NCBI GenBank assembly: GCA_040772225.1
Contig: JAXGYO010000002.1
Coordinates: 1,364,001-1,428,000 of the forward strand
Direction: 5' to 3'
Source of the DNA: JAAYED01 sp040772225
Lineage (GTDB): Bacteria; Chloroflexota; Anaerolineae; UBA1429
DNA: 64,000 nucleotides
The position numbers and the translations under genes were made by a program. This document shows, one piece after another, positions 42,609-51,598 of this stretch. The notes beneath the pieces are model-generated. The model saw nothing but the letters and a program-made list of their open reading frames with translations. It did not search any database and was not told where the DNA came from. Within the stretch, counting starts at the first letter, position 1; each line of letters begins with the position of its first letter.

Positions 42609-43196
42609 ATGCCACTCGGATCACGATCGGGACCGGGGGTGAGCGACCCAATGGCCGACCTTGTAGCTCGCGCACAGGTAGGGGATAGTGATGCATTGAC
42701 GCAGCTCATCCTCCAGACCGAGCAGCGCGTCTACAACCTGGCCTATCGGATCCTGGAGAACCGGCAGGAGGCCGAGGACATGGCGCAGGAGATCTACCTC
42801 AAGGTCTGGCGCGCATTGCCCAACTTTCGCGGCGAGGCCAAGTTTACAACCTGGCTTCATGCGATCGCAACACACGCATCACTCAACCGCCTCCGCAAGC
42901 TCAAGCACGAACCGGTTGTCCTGGCGGACACAGAAGAGCATCTCGAGCGACTGCTCGACAGGAATACCGATGGCACCGGAAGCGAACTCGAGCCCGGAGA
43001 TAGAGCCTATATCTGGCAACAGGTGCGGCGACTGCCGACCAAGTACGCACTTGTGTTGACGCTGTTCTATCAGCAACAACTCAGCTATGAGGAGATCACG
43101 CAAGTGCTCGGTCTACCCCTGGGCACCGTCAAAGCGCAGCTCAACCGTGCCCGGCTGGCCCTCGCACGCAGTCTCAAGGAAACGAGAACACCATGA
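42609..43196 (+). CDS. ECF-type RNA polymerase sigma factor
   Basis: The 195-residue protein has sigma region 2 (YNLAYRILENRQEAEDMAQEIYLKVWRALPNF, then GEAKFTTWLHAIATHASLN) and region 4 (LPTKYALVLTLFYQQQLSYEEITQVLGLPLGTVKAQLNRARLALA). There is no region 1.1 or 3, so it is an ECF factor. ATG 42609 is used; a later ATG at 42651 is also possible. The gene overlaps the anti-sigma gene by four bases (ATGA). Confidence 0.92.
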   Translation: MPLGSRSGPGVSDPMADLVARAQVGDSDALTQLILQTEQRVYNLAYRILENRQEAEDMAQEIYLKVWRALPNFRGEAKFTTWLHAIATHASLNRLRKLKHEPVVLADTEEHLERLLDRNTDGTGSELEPGDRAYIWQQVRRLPTKYALVLTLFYQQQLSYEEITQVLGLPLGTVKAQLNRARLALARSLKETRTP

Positions 43197-43756
43197 CCTG
43201 TGATACCTTGCGCGAACAAATGATCGACTATGTGGTGGCGGGCGAACCTGCAGACGATCAATATGCTGCTCTGCGCGCGCACCTATGTCACTGCGATGAG
43301 TGCCAGCAGGATCTGGACCATCTTCGCCAGGTTGAGCTGGCGCTCAGGGCCTGGCCTCTGGAGGAGGTGAGCGCCTCACTCCAGCTACGGCTCCTGGCGA
43401 TTGGCAACCGCCCACGACAGCCCATAGATCTCTACCCGCTCCCCTGGGCAATCTGGCTCCCCGCCCTGACGGTGTTGATCGCCATCGGGCTCGTGCTGCT
43501 TCTCGCTCCCATACCTCTCTCCATCGCGCTCCAGCCCGCAACAGCGCCCTGGGAATGGACTCCGGCGGCGCTATCTCTGGATCAGGATGCCCTGCAGGCG
43601 GTTTGGGTGGGTGTATCTGTCGCACTGGCCGGCATTGGTGTGACCATGGCCCTCTCAGAGACAGAGATGCCCGACAGACGCGATATGGATGGCCTAAGAA
43701 GCAGGGCTACCCACGCCATTGAGCGTATCTGGCGCCTTGCGGGCCTCTCGCGCTAG
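43193..43756 (+). CDS. Zinc-finger membrane anti-sigma factor
   Basis: The 187-residue product has an N-terminal zf-HC2-type HxxxCxxC motif (RAHLCHCDECQQDL). The first hydrophobic segment is LPALTVLIAIGLVLLLAPIP and the second is VWVGVSVALAGIGVTMAL. Such proteins bind and silence the ECF sigma factor made from the preceding gene, and the signal is sensed outside or in the membrane. It overlaps that gene by four bases. The C-terminal part is probably cytosolic. Confidence 0.88.
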   Translation: MTCDTLREQMIDYVVAGEPADDQYAALRAHLCHCDECQQDLDHLRQVELALRAWPLEEVSASLQLRLLAIGNRPRQPIDLYPLPWAIWLPALTVLIAIGLVLLLAPIPLSIALQPATAPWEWTPAALSLDQDALQAVWVGVSVALAGIGVTMALSETEMPDRRDMDGLRSRATHAIERIWRLAGLSR

Positions 43757-43796
43757 GCACGCGGGCAGGCCAGCAATTCGCCGGGACAGACGGCAA

Positions 43797-43825
43797 TTGA
43801 CACCGTCTGCTCGTCGCTTTATACT
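43797..43825 (+). promoter_or_regulatory. Strong promoter of the chelatase gene
   Basis: A perfect TTGACA (43797-43802) and TATACT (43820-43825) are 17 bases apart, 40 bases before the start codon. Confidence 0.75.
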
Positions 43826-43864
43826 CGTTTGTTGGACCGTTAAGACATACGAGGATGTTTACTC

Positions 43865-44953
43865 ATGCAGGTTTTCCCCTTTTCCGCCATAGTGGGCCAG
43901 GAGCGCATGCGCCGAGCGCTCGTATTGAACGCTATCAGCCCTCAAATCGGCGGCGTGCTGATCCGTGGCGAGCGCGGCACGGCCAAGTCTACCGCTGCAC
44001 GCGCGCTTGCTGCGCTGCTTCCTCCCATTCGGACTGTCGCCGACTGTCCCTTTAACTGCGATCCGGATCGCCCCGAGTTTATGTGCGACACCTGCCGCTC
44101 CCGCGTCGCCGCAGGTGAAGAACTGCCGGTAGAGGTCAAGCAAACACGGTTTGTCGACCTCCCTGTCAGTGCGACCGAGGATCGCGTGGTGGGAACGCTT
44201 GATCTGGAACGCGCGATCAAACATGGCGAACGCCACTTTGATCCCGGCGTACTGGCGATCGCCAATCGGGGCCTGCTTTATGTCGACGAGGTGAACCTGC
44301 TCGACGACCATGTTGTCGATCTGCTGCTGGACTCGGCCGCCATGGGTGTCAACGTCGTGGAGCGCGAAGGCATTTCCTTCTCGCATCCGGCGCGATTCAT
44401 CCTGGTGGGCACGATGAACCCCGAGGAAGGCGATCTGCGACCACAACTGCTGGATCGGTTTGCGCTGTGCGTGGACATCCAGGGCATTTTGGACGCCGAT
44501 GCGCGTGTTGAGATCCTGCGACGCCGCATTGGGTTTGATCAAGATTATGCAGCCTTCTGCGACTTTTGGTGCGCAGAAGAGAATCGCCTTACCGAACGTA
44601 TCATCAAGGCGCAGGCTCTGCTACGATCGGTCACCTACCGCGAGAACGACCTGTACTATATCGCCCGGCTTACTTCCGAGATGGATGTAGACGGCCACCG
44701 CGCTGACCTGGTCATTCTCAAGACAGCGCTGGCTCACGCCGCCTATGAGGGGCGTACGCGCATCCGTGAAACGGATATCCTGCTTGCGGCCGAACTGGCT
44801 CTACCCCATCGTCTGCGTCGCACGCCCTTTGAGGATACTGCGTCCAAAATGGACAAGCTGGCTCAGCGGATCGAGCAGGCCCGGCAGGAGAGCGAGAAAC
44901 AGCAGGCCGAGGAAGAACAGGCGGAAGGTAAAAAAAAACTGACTCGCGCCTGA
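43865..44953 (+). CDS. Magnesium/cobalt chelatase AAA+ subunit (ChlI-like; zero-frame product of a chlD-type gene)
   Basis: The 362-residue zero-frame product is an AAA+ ATPase of the ChlI/CobS type. It has Walker A (RGERGTAKST, K41), Walker B (LYVDEVNLLDD), a Cys-rich insert with two pairs (DCPFNC and CDTC) and sensor motifs after position 180. It would power insertion of Mg or Co into a tetrapyrrole. The last residues come after nine adenines at 44930-44938. In the minus-one frame translation instead continues into an acidic linker and a VWA domain. TTGACA/TATACT lies upstream. It may serve as the small subunit, with the frameshift product as the medium subunit. Confidence 0.9.
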   Translation: MQVFPFSAIVGQERMRRALVLNAISPQIGGVLIRGERGTAKSTAARALAALLPPIRTVADCPFNCDPDRPEFMCDTCRSRVAAGEELPVEVKQTRFVDLPVSATEDRVVGTLDLERAIKHGERHFDPGVLAIANRGLLYVDEVNLLDDHVVDLLLDSAAMGVNVVEREGISFSHPARFILVGTMNPEEGDLRPQLLDRFALCVDIQGILDADARVEILRRRIGFDQDYAAFCDFWCAEENRLTERIIKAQALLRSVTYRENDLYYIARLTSEMDVDGHRADLVILKTALAHAAYEGRTRIRETDILLAAELALPHRLRRTPFEDTASKMDKLAQRIEQARQESEKQQAEEEQAEGKKKLTRA

Positions 44954-44977
44954 ACGAGGACGCACCCTCGGAGGGTG
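44930..44977 (+). promoter_or_regulatory. Candidate programmed -1 frameshift signal
   Basis: Nine adenines (44930-44938) sit at the end of the ChlI-like coding part. An SD-like GGAAGG is 1 base before them. A 6-bp hairpin (CACCCT pairing with AGGGTG, loop CGG) lies 25 bases after them. Slipping back one base on the A-run joins the AAA+ domain to the VWA domain. In the zero frame a TGA stops translation 15 bases after the run. Confidence 0.7.
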
Positions 44978-45900
44978 AAGAGGCGGATGCTGCCATTCCC
45001 CCTGAGCGGGGAACCAGCAACACCGAAGAGGCGCTGCAGCCCTCGCCCGATGATCCCACACGCCCCGTCGCTGTCGGCGATCCCTTTGATGTTCGCAAAC
45101 TGCCCACCACGACAGACAGGCTCCCTCGGCGAATCTCGGGGCGACGCACATACACCGTGAGCAAGAGAAAGCGCGGACGCTATATCCGCGCTCGCGATGC
45201 GCAAGGACGGTATGATGACATCGCTATCGATGCCACTGTGCGCCAGGCCGCGCCCCACCAGCGCGAACGGGCTCCGTCCGAGACCGCAGTCAGCATCCGC
45301 GATCAGGACCTGCAGCGCAAAGTGCGTGTGCACAAGACGGGTAACCTCGTCGTGTTTGCCGTCGACGCCAGCTGGTCCATGGCCGCGGCGGAGCGCATGC
45401 AGGCCACCAAAGGTGCTATCATGTCGCTCCTGGTCGACGCCTACCAGAAAAGAGACCGGGTCGCCATGATCTCTTTTCAAAAGGACCGCGCCTTTCTCGT
45501 CTTGCCCCCCACCTCAAGTGTTGAGCGAGCAAAGAACGCGCTGCAGGAGATCCCCGTAGGCGGCAAGACGCCCCTCTCCGCAGGCCTGTTGCTCTCTCTG
45601 CAGGTCATCGAGCGTGAGCTCAATCAGAATCCAGAGATCTCGCCGCTGTTGATCCTGCTCACCGATGGCGCAGGTAATGTGTCGGTGACTGGAACGTCAC
45701 CTCGCGAGGAGGCCCTTCTGATTGCGGACATGTTCCGTGACAAACAACTCCGTTCTGTAGTGATCAACACCGAACACGAGTCCCTTGATCGCGGGTTGGC
45801 TCGGGAGCTCGCCGACCGCCTGGACGGGTCATGCTATTCTCTGTCGGAGATACGCGCCGATAGCCTGTACGAGACCGTGCGACGGGAGATGGATCGATGA
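44938..45900 (+). CDS. chlD: ChlD VWA half, read by -1 frameshift from the preceding frame
   Basis: The frame is open for 320 residues after the A-run. First comes an acidic/Pro linker (EDAPSEGEEADAAIPPERG, then SPDDPTRP), then a basic segment (KRKRGRYIRARDA). A von Willebrand A domain with MIDAS follows: VVFAVDASWSMAAAER, then GGKTPLSAG and LLILLTDGAGNVS. No ribosome-binding site stands before the GTG at 45157, and the linker upstream is clearly coding, so it is probably made as a fusion of about 678 residues with the AAA+ part. It overlaps the DMT gene by four bases. Confidence 0.85.
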   Translation, partial: TDSRLNEDAPSEGEEADAAIPPERGTSNTEEALQPSPDDPTRPVAVGDPFDVRKLPTTTDRLPRRISGRRTYTVSKRKRGRYIRARDAQGRYDDIAIDATVRQAAPHQRERAPSETAVSIRDQDLQRKVRVHKTGNLVVFAVDASWSMAAAERMQATKGAIMSLLVDAYQKRDRVAMISFQKDRAFLVLPPTSSVERAKNALQEIPVGGKTPLSAGLLLSLQVIERELNQNPEISPLLILLTDGAGNVSVTGTSPREEALLIADMFRDKQLRSVVINTEHESLDRGLARELADRLDGSCYSLSEIRADSLYETVRREMDR

Positions 45901-47354
45901 CCGACACAAGCCTCCGACAGGGACGGCGCCAGCAGTACGCGGCAGATGGTCTGCTTCTGCTCGTGACGGCCGTCTGGGGCAGCACATTCGTCATGGTCAA
46001 GGATGCCGTCGCCGCCTACCCGGTGTTTCCGTTTCTATCGCTGCGCTTTGCTATGGGACTCGTGGCGCTCTTGCTTATTGGATGGCGCAGGCTGCGCTCC
46101 CTTGACCGGGCCAACAGCGTGGCGGGCTTCCTGGCAGGGCTGTTCCTTTTGGGCGGATATGCCTTCCAGACGCTGGGCCTGCAGTACACCTCCGCCTCCA
46201 AAGCGGGGTTCATCACCGGCCTCAGCGTCGTGCTTGTCCCGCTGCTATCAGCCATTATCGTGCGCGAACGGCCCCAGTCAGCAGCGGTAGTGGGCGTGCT
46301 GCTCGCTACCGCAGGCCTCATGATGTTCACATCGAGCGGACCGCTGGCCTTTGGGAGAGGTGAGTTGTTGGTCTTGCTGGGAGCGCTCTGCTTTGCGGGG
46401 CACATCGTCACCGTGGGCGTGGCAGCCCCACAGGCTGATCCAATCGCACTCACGATTATCCAGCTCGCCGTCGTGGCGATAGTCAGCGGCGTGATCGCAC
46501 AGGCCACGGGGCAATGGAGAATGCCGCTGCCCGCTACCTGGGGAGCAGCGGCGTTCACAGGCATACTCGCCACAGCAGTAGCTTTTACCGTGCAGACATC
46601 CATGCAGCGCTTTACCAGCGCTACCCATACTGCCCTGATTTTTACGGCTGAACCCGTGTTTGCGGCTGTCTTTGGCGTGCTGTTTGATCAAGACGCGCTC
46701 ACGACCCGACTCATCACGGGAGGTTTGCTGATCCTACTCGGCGCGCTAGTCAGCGAGATCAACTGGTCTCAGCGTACGGCTACTCTGATCTCGCGCTTTC
46801 TGGCGCCACACTATGTCCTTGCGGTTGGCCTGATACTGCTGGGGGCAAACGATCCCTCCGGCTGGCGCTCTGGGATAAAGTGGGTGACGCTGATCGGATT
46901 GCCCTCGCTCTTCCTCTTGCTAGGAGTATTTGCACTGGCCTTGCGAAACGGGACCATCACTGACTGGCACGTCTCCGATAGGCGACAGAGGCTGTCTCCT
47001 CTATTGGTCATTTCTGCTCTCATCTTTGGCAGTCTGCCCGCAGTGCTTTTATACCTGCTCGACGGGCCGCCGTTTCTGTTGGCTGCCGCCACCGCTGCAC
47101 TGGCGCTCATCGTCGTCAATCTACTGATCACCACTTTCTGGAAGATCAGCCAGCACGTATCGGGCATCGCGCTGGTGGCGACGTTGCTCACGCTCAGTTA
47201 CGGCGCCGCGGCAGCATCCGTGCTGCTTCTCGTCCCGCTGGTGGCCTGGGCACGTGTTAGGATCGGCGCGCACACAGTCATGCAGACCCTGGCCGGCGGT
47301 GTAACGGGTACAACCGTCTGCATTTTGACTCTCCGGCTGCTCAACGCCATCTAG
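45897..47354 (+). CDS. EamA/DMT transporter fused to a C-terminal PAP2-like membrane domain
   Basis: The 485-residue protein begins with a ten-segment DMT transporter in two EamA repeats (VWGSTFVMVKDAVAAY; LLGALCFAGHIVTVG). The remaining 180 residues hold about six more membrane segments. They include WKISQHVSGIA and WARVRIGAHTVMQTLAG, which resemble PAP2/lipid-phosphate-phosphatase motifs (SGH-like and RxxxxxHxxxD-like; the acid is not obvious). The fusion is unusual. The ATG overlaps the chlD stop by four bases. The substrate of the transporter is unknown. Confidence 0.7.
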   Translation: MTDTSLRQGRRQQYAADGLLLLVTAVWGSTFVMVKDAVAAYPVFPFLSLRFAMGLVALLLIGWRRLRSLDRANSVAGFLAGLFLLGGYAFQTLGLQYTSASKAGFITGLSVVLVPLLSAIIVRERPQSAAVVGVLLATAGLMMFTSSGPLAFGRGELLVLLGALCFAGHIVTVGVAAPQADPIALTIIQLAVVAIVSGVIAQATGQWRMPLPATWGAAAFTGILATAVAFTVQTSMQRFTSATHTALIFTAEPVFAAVFGVLFDQDALTTRLITGGLLILLGALVSEINWSQRTATLISRFLAPHYVLAVGLILLGANDPSGWRSGIKWVTLIGLPSLFLLLGVFALALRNGTITDWHVSDRRQRLSPLLVISALIFGSLPAVLLYLLDGPPFLLAAATAALALIVVNLLITTFWKISQHVSGIALVATLLTLSYGAAAASVLLLVPLVAWARVRIGAHTVMQTLAGGVTGTTVCILTLRLLNAI

Positions 47355-47469
47355 CCAAGAGCACCCGCTGTCGAGGAGCACGCTCTGACCAGAGCGAGAA
47401 GGGAACAGTCTGGAGCCGAGATACGTCTATGTTTGGAAGGGTACGAGACGCATTGCCTGGAGGTGGAGC

Positions 47470-49005
47470 ATGAAGGTTTCAAGACGGCTATTGGATATTG
47501 CGATCATCGCCATTCTGGTATTGGCTGTAACCGCTCCAAGTCTGGCCCAGACTGCGGTACCTGCACGCACAGGAACACCGGTCGTTGAGGAGCCAGAAGA
47601 CGAGCAGGAGGCTGTTGTGACTGAGGAGGATCAGACGATCGCAGAGGCCGGAGAAGCCAGTGGTCTGGAGCTTACCATCTACAACCAGTCCATGGGGCTG
47701 GTGCGGGAGGTACGCTCTGCGGACCTGGCGGAGGGACTGAACGAGATCAGTGTAACAAACATACCGAACCAGATCATTCCCGCCAGCGTGTACATGACAC
47801 CGCTGACCGATGACGAGGGCACCGCTCTGCTCGAACAGCGCTTTGACTATGACGTGGTCAACAGCTCGGGATTGCTGCGACGCTACATTGATGAGACCAT
47901 CAGTCTCACGACACAGAACGGCGAGTCTCTCACTGGCAGGCTGATATCAGCGAGCGATGATATCGTGCTCCTGACTGACTGGGGCATTGAGATCATCCGC
48001 TCCAGCCAGGTGCAGCAATTCTCGCTGCCCACCCTGTCAGAACCCCTGATCACCCGACCTACCCTTACCTGGCTGCTGCAAGCGGCAGAGGCAGGGGAGC
48101 GTGACTACCGGCTCACGTACCTGACCGGCGGACTCACCTGGCAGGCCGACTATGTCGCCATGCTGAACGAGGATGATTCGCTGATGGATCTCCAGAGCTG
48201 GATCAGCATCCGCAATGATAGCGGTGCCAGCTTTGAGGACGCCAAGCTCAAGCTGGTAGCGGGGGAGGTCAATCAGGTCACGGAGCAGGTGGCGTATGAG
48301 GCCGAGGAAATGTACAAGCTAATGGACGCTGCTGCTCCGGCCCCTGGTGTCGTAGAGCGTGGTCTGATGGACTACCACGTGTACGATGTGGCCCGTCCAG
48401 TCACACTCAAGGACAACCAGTCCAAACAGCTCGAGTTCCTCAAGGCCACTGATATCGCGGTGGAAAAGCAGTACATCTTTGAAGTCACCAATCCTATCTG
48501 GGTGCGCCTGGGCGGCGCCGTGACCGATTCAGGGTACTTTAGCGAGGATCAGGTGGACATCCAGGTCAAGCTCATGATCACAAACGATGAGGAGAGCGGT
48601 TTGGGCCTCCCCATCCCCCAGGGCACCGTCCGTATCTACAAAGAGGATGTGGACGGCAGCGCAATCCTGGTCGGCCAGGATACAGTCGCGCACACACCGA
48701 CGAATGAGATCATCCGCCTGTCGCTTGGAAATGCCTTTGATCTGGTTGGTGAGCGCCGGCAAACCCGGTTCCGCCAGCTTGGCGAGCGCAGCCTTGAGGA
48801 AACAATCGAGATCACGCTACGAAATCAGTCTGACGAGGAGGCGACCATTCAGGTAATAGAGCACCTGTACCGCGCACACGACGCAGAGATCACCGAGTCG
48901 GGCATGGATTATACCCAGGTCGACGCCAACACCGTGCAGTTCGATGTCACACTCGACGCGGAGGAAACGGAGACTGTAAGCTATACCGTCGTCTATCGCT
49001 GGTAG
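47470..49005 (+). CDS. Exported DUF4139-domain protein
   Basis: The 511-residue product starts with a signal peptide (VSRRLLDIAIIAILVLAVTAPSLAQ). It continues with NQSMGLVREVRSADL, a DUF4140/DUF4139-like N-terminal segment, and ends with a beta-rich DUF4139 domain (LTYLTGGLTWQADYVAML, WISIRNDSGASFEDAKLKLVAG, late EETETVSYTVVYRW). Family members such as MuiA-type proteins are poorly understood. GGAGGTGGAGC precedes the ATG. A terminator follows, and the next gene is convergent. Confidence 0.8.
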   Translation: MKVSRRLLDIAIIAILVLAVTAPSLAQTAVPARTGTPVVEEPEDEQEAVVTEEDQTIAEAGEASGLELTIYNQSMGLVREVRSADLAEGLNEISVTNIPNQIIPASVYMTPLTDDEGTALLEQRFDYDVVNSSGLLRRYIDETISLTTQNGESLTGRLISASDDIVLLTDWGIEIIRSSQVQQFSLPTLSEPLITRPTLTWLLQAAEAGERDYRLTYLTGGLTWQADYVAMLNEDDSLMDLQSWISIRNDSGASFEDAKLKLVAGEVNQVTEQVAYEAEEMYKLMDAAAPAPGVVERGLMDYHVYDVARPVTLKDNQSKQLEFLKATDIAVEKQYIFEVTNPIWVRLGGAVTDSGYFSEDQVDIQVKLMITNDEESGLGLPIPQGTVRIYKEDVDGSAILVGQDTVAHTPTNEIIRLSLGNAFDLVGERRQTRFRQLGERSLEETIEITLRNQSDEEATIQVIEHLYRAHDAEITESGMDYTQVDANTVQFDVTLDAEETETVSYTVVYRW

Positions 49006-49022
49006 GCTCTTGCGGAAAGAAG

Positions 49023-49056
49023 GCGGGGGGACCGGCAAGTTTACCGGTCCGCCCGC
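49023..49056. terminator. Terminator between convergent genes
   Basis: A 12-pair stem with one mismatch and an 8-base loop is followed by a U-rich stretch on the plus strand (TTTACTTTCT). Confidence 0.7.
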
Positions 49057-49073
49057 TTTACTTTCTGTCCCTT

Positions 49074-50783
49074 CTACTGGTGTAGAATCGATCCCCCAAC
49101 AAACTCTCGCAGCAAGGAGTTGCTTGGCACCAGGTCAGCGCCACAGGGCCTGATCCAATGCAAAAGGCTCAAGAGGCGGTCTGCCTCCACAGCTTCAGGT
49201 GTTCTGCGAGGTACACGCAGCAACAAGCGCTCGACAAAAGGCCTGAGCACCGCCAGCTCGTATACCAGCGCCGAGTTGAACATCACATCCGCGTTTTCCT
49301 GGTAAGGGAAGATGTAGCGTTCCTCTCCTTTGCGCACACTTGGCCATCGGCGGAGTGTCTCCTGCGCAGGAATCCCCCGGGTAGCATCGTCCCGTACCAT
49401 CCTGCGCAGCAGCCTGTTATCGGTTGTCGCAACGCGGTTGTGCCGGTCGAGGTTCAGCTGTGTCAGCGCCGACACATAGATCCTGAAAATGCGCTCCTCT
49501 GAAACCTCTGACAGCAGGCGCGGATTCAGCCCGTGGATACCCTCGATAAGCACCAGCGAGCCAGGGGCCAGCTGAACCTGCTTTCCAGGCACCCCCCGAC
49601 CTTCGATAAAATCAAAGCGCGGTATGGTCACCTGCTCCCCGCGCAAGAGCGCCTGTACCTGCTGGTTGAACAGCTCCAGGTTGACCGCTTCCAGAGCCTC
49701 AAAGTCATACGTACCGTCGTCATTGACGGGGGTATCCTCCCGATCAACGAAATAGTCGTCCAGCCCGAGCGCCAGGGGCTGCTGGCTGTTAACCAGGAGC
49801 TGGACGCCGAGCCGTCGCACAAAGGTGGTCTTGCCAGAGGAGGAAGGTCCCGCAATCAAGATGACCTGAGCAGTACCACGGGCCAGGATGGCATCGGCGA
49901 TATCTGAGATGCGCTTCTCATGCAACGCCTCTGACACCAGAACGGCCCGCGCTGCCTCACCACGCTCGATCGCCTGGTTGAGCGCGCCCGCATCCTCAAT
50001 GCCCAGAATGTTGAGCCAGTTCCCGTACTCGCGAAACACCCCCATCAGCTTGGGATACGTCGTATGGGACTCGAGGGGGAGCACATGTCTTTCAACATCG
50101 GCGCGCAGAATAAAGCCCGGGGGATAATCCTCCAGGCAGCAGTCTCCCAGCCTGCCGGTTCTGGGCAGCATTGGCCCGTAGAAACAATCGAGCACACCGC
50201 GCAGCGAGTAGATGGTGATCTGTTCCTTTTCGTGTCCCGACAGCAGGCGCACCTTGTCTGAGTATCCCTGTGCCTCAAAGATCTCGATGGCCTCTTCCAC
50301 GGCAACTACTCGCGGAACAATGGGCTCATCCGCCTCGACGATCTCCTGCATACGCCTGCCGATGGCTTCGAGTTCATCGGTCGTGAACGTCGGCCTGCCC
50401 GTGACGGTACAAAAAAAGCCCCCTACTGTAACAGAGTGATCGATCGTGACCCGAGCCTCTGGATACAGCTCCCGGGCGGCGACAACCAGCACAAAGACCA
50501 TTGCCCGCTGATAAATCCTCAGCCCTTCTGTGGTGAACGTGTCGACCGGCTGGACGTCTACGTCTCGCACGACAGGGTGTCCCAGCTCCACCAGACGTCC
50601 ATCGACCAGCCCGGCCACAATGGACCGATCATCCGCATAGGCCGCAGTTACAAAGTCGATCAGAGGGGTACCCAATGCACCAGCAAAGACACGCCCATCC
50701 GGGAGACGTACCTGCACATCCTGACGGGGCTCTGCGAGACGTGGTGCTGAAGAACGCACGGAACTAGGTTGCGGTGCTTTCAT
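49074..50783 (-). CDS. TGS-domain uridine/nucleoside kinase
   Basis: The 569-residue protein begins with a TGS-like domain (VQVRLPDGRVFAGALGTPLIDFV). A threonyl-tRNA-synthetase-like second domain (SAD-type, VTVGGFFCTVTG...) follows, and then a P-loop kinase domain with ILIAGPSSSGKTTFVRRLG, LGLDDYFVDREDTP and RFDFIEGRG as in uridine kinases. It likely phosphorylates a nucleoside or related substrate; the TGS/SAD part probably has another role such as RNA binding. It starts at the last base of araD (TGATG). Confidence 0.85.
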   Translation of the reverse strand: MKAPQPSSVRSSAPRLAEPRQDVQVRLPDGRVFAGALGTPLIDFVTAAYADDRSIVAGLVDGRLVELGHPVVRDVDVQPVDTFTTEGLRIYQRAMVFVLVVAARELYPEARVTIDHSVTVGGFFCTVTGRPTFTTDELEAIGRRMQEIVEADEPIVPRVVAVEEAIEIFEAQGYSDKVRLLSGHEKEQITIYSLRGVLDCFYGPMLPRTGRLGDCCLEDYPPGFILRADVERHVLPLESHTTYPKLMGVFREYGNWLNILGIEDAGALNQAIERGEAARAVLVSEALHEKRISDIADAILARGTAQVILIAGPSSSGKTTFVRRLGVQLLVNSQQPLALGLDDYFVDREDTPVNDDGTYDFEALEAVNLELFNQQVQALLRGEQVTIPRFDFIEGRGVPGKQVQLAPGSLVLIEGIHGLNPRLLSEVSEERIFRIYVSALTQLNLDRHNRVATTDNRLLRRMVRDDATRGIPAQETLRRWPSVRKGEERYIFPYQENADVMFNSALVYELAVLRPFVERLLLRVPRRTPEAVEADRLLSLLHWIRPCGADLVPSNSLLREFVGGSILHQ

Positions 50784-51430
50784 CAGCGCTGTCCGTAGCC
50801 AGTCTTGTACTGCTCATGTGCCCGTGCGACCTCTTCGGCCGGGATCTCTTTAAGCTCGCCCAGTTGCAGTGCATAGTAGACCGTCCGTGCCACGTCCTCG
50901 ACCATCACAGCAGCCTTTACGGCGGCCTCAACGGAAGGGCCAATGGTAAAGACGCCGTGGCTCTGGATCAGGATCGCCGGGCTTGTGCCGATGGACTTGA
51001 CCAACTCGCGCCCGATCTCCTCACCACCGATCTGGCAATAGTCGCCGAGAGGCACCGGCCCGCCGAATTCGTCAGCCATAGCGGTCAGATAGACAGGGAT
51101 TGAGCGGCCGGCCGCCGCAAACGCGGTCGCAAAGGTCGAGTGGGTGTGCACCATGCCAAAGACATCCGGGCGGTGCCGGTAGACATAGAGGTGCGTAGCC
51201 GCATCGACCGAGGGCTTGAGTTTGCCCCGGATCACCTTGCCATCCAGATCCACGATGACCATATCCTCCGGGCGCATGTCCTCATAGCGCACGCCACTGG
51301 GCTTGATCACCACATAGCCGCTGGCGGGATCGCGGCCGCTGACATTGCCGCTTGTCCAGGTCACCAGACCGGCCCTGGGTAGCGTGCAGTTCCCCTCATA
51401 CACTTGCTGTCGCAATATCTCTAGAGACAC
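50783..51430 (-). CDS. araD: L-ribulose-5-phosphate 4-epimerase (class II aldolase family)
   Basis: The 215-residue protein has zinc-ligand histidines in GMVHTHSTFA, a third in IQSHGVFT and the serine/glycine phosphate loop TSGNVSGRD. The C-terminal YGQ segment (EQYKTGYGQR) matches the tyrosine end of AraD. It interconverts L-ribulose-5-P and D-xylulose-5-P in arabinose use. GTG 51430 has GGAGG upstream. It is the first gene of a pair with the TGS-uridine kinase. Confidence 0.85.
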   Translation of the reverse strand: MSLEILRQQVYEGNCTLPRAGLVTWTSGNVSGRDPASGYVVIKPSGVRYEDMRPEDMVIVDLDGKVIRGKLKPSVDAATHLYVYRHRPDVFGMVHTHSTFATAFAAAGRSIPVYLTAMADEFGGPVPLGDYCQIGGEEIGRELVKSIGTSPAILIQSHGVFTIGPSVEAAVKAAVMVEDVARTVYYALQLGELKEIPAEEVARAHEQYKTGYGQR

Positions 51431-51462
51431 CTTACTCCCTCCTCATGCTCTTTACCCTCGCG

Positions 51463-51491
51463 ATTATGAACATCAACAACGCTGGTGTCAA
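51463..51491 (-). promoter_or_regulatory. Promoter of araD
   Basis: On the minus strand TTGACA (51491-51486) and CATAAT (51468-51463) are 17 bases apart, about 30 bases before the start codon. Confidence 0.7.
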
Positions 51492-51512
51492 CCGAACAGG
51501 GCGCTGGCGCCC

Positions 51513-51541
51513 TTGCGGAGCGCTCGCCGGGGGCGTATAGT
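51513..51541 (+). promoter_or_regulatory. Promoter of the GH3 operon
   Basis: TTGCGG (51513-51518) and TATAGT (51536-51541) are 17 bases apart, 57 bases before the GH3 start and divergent to the araD promoter. Confidence 0.6.
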
Positions 51542-51598
51542 CTGGGTACATAGCGGTGTGCGGTAATGCCGCTCCCAGCGGCAGAACGGAGCAATAGG

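Noticed and set aside
45157..45900. Independent VWA gene starting at GTG 45157
   Set aside because: There is no ribosome-binding site, and the upstream acidic linker is in the same frame back to the A-run. A frameshift fusion explains it better.
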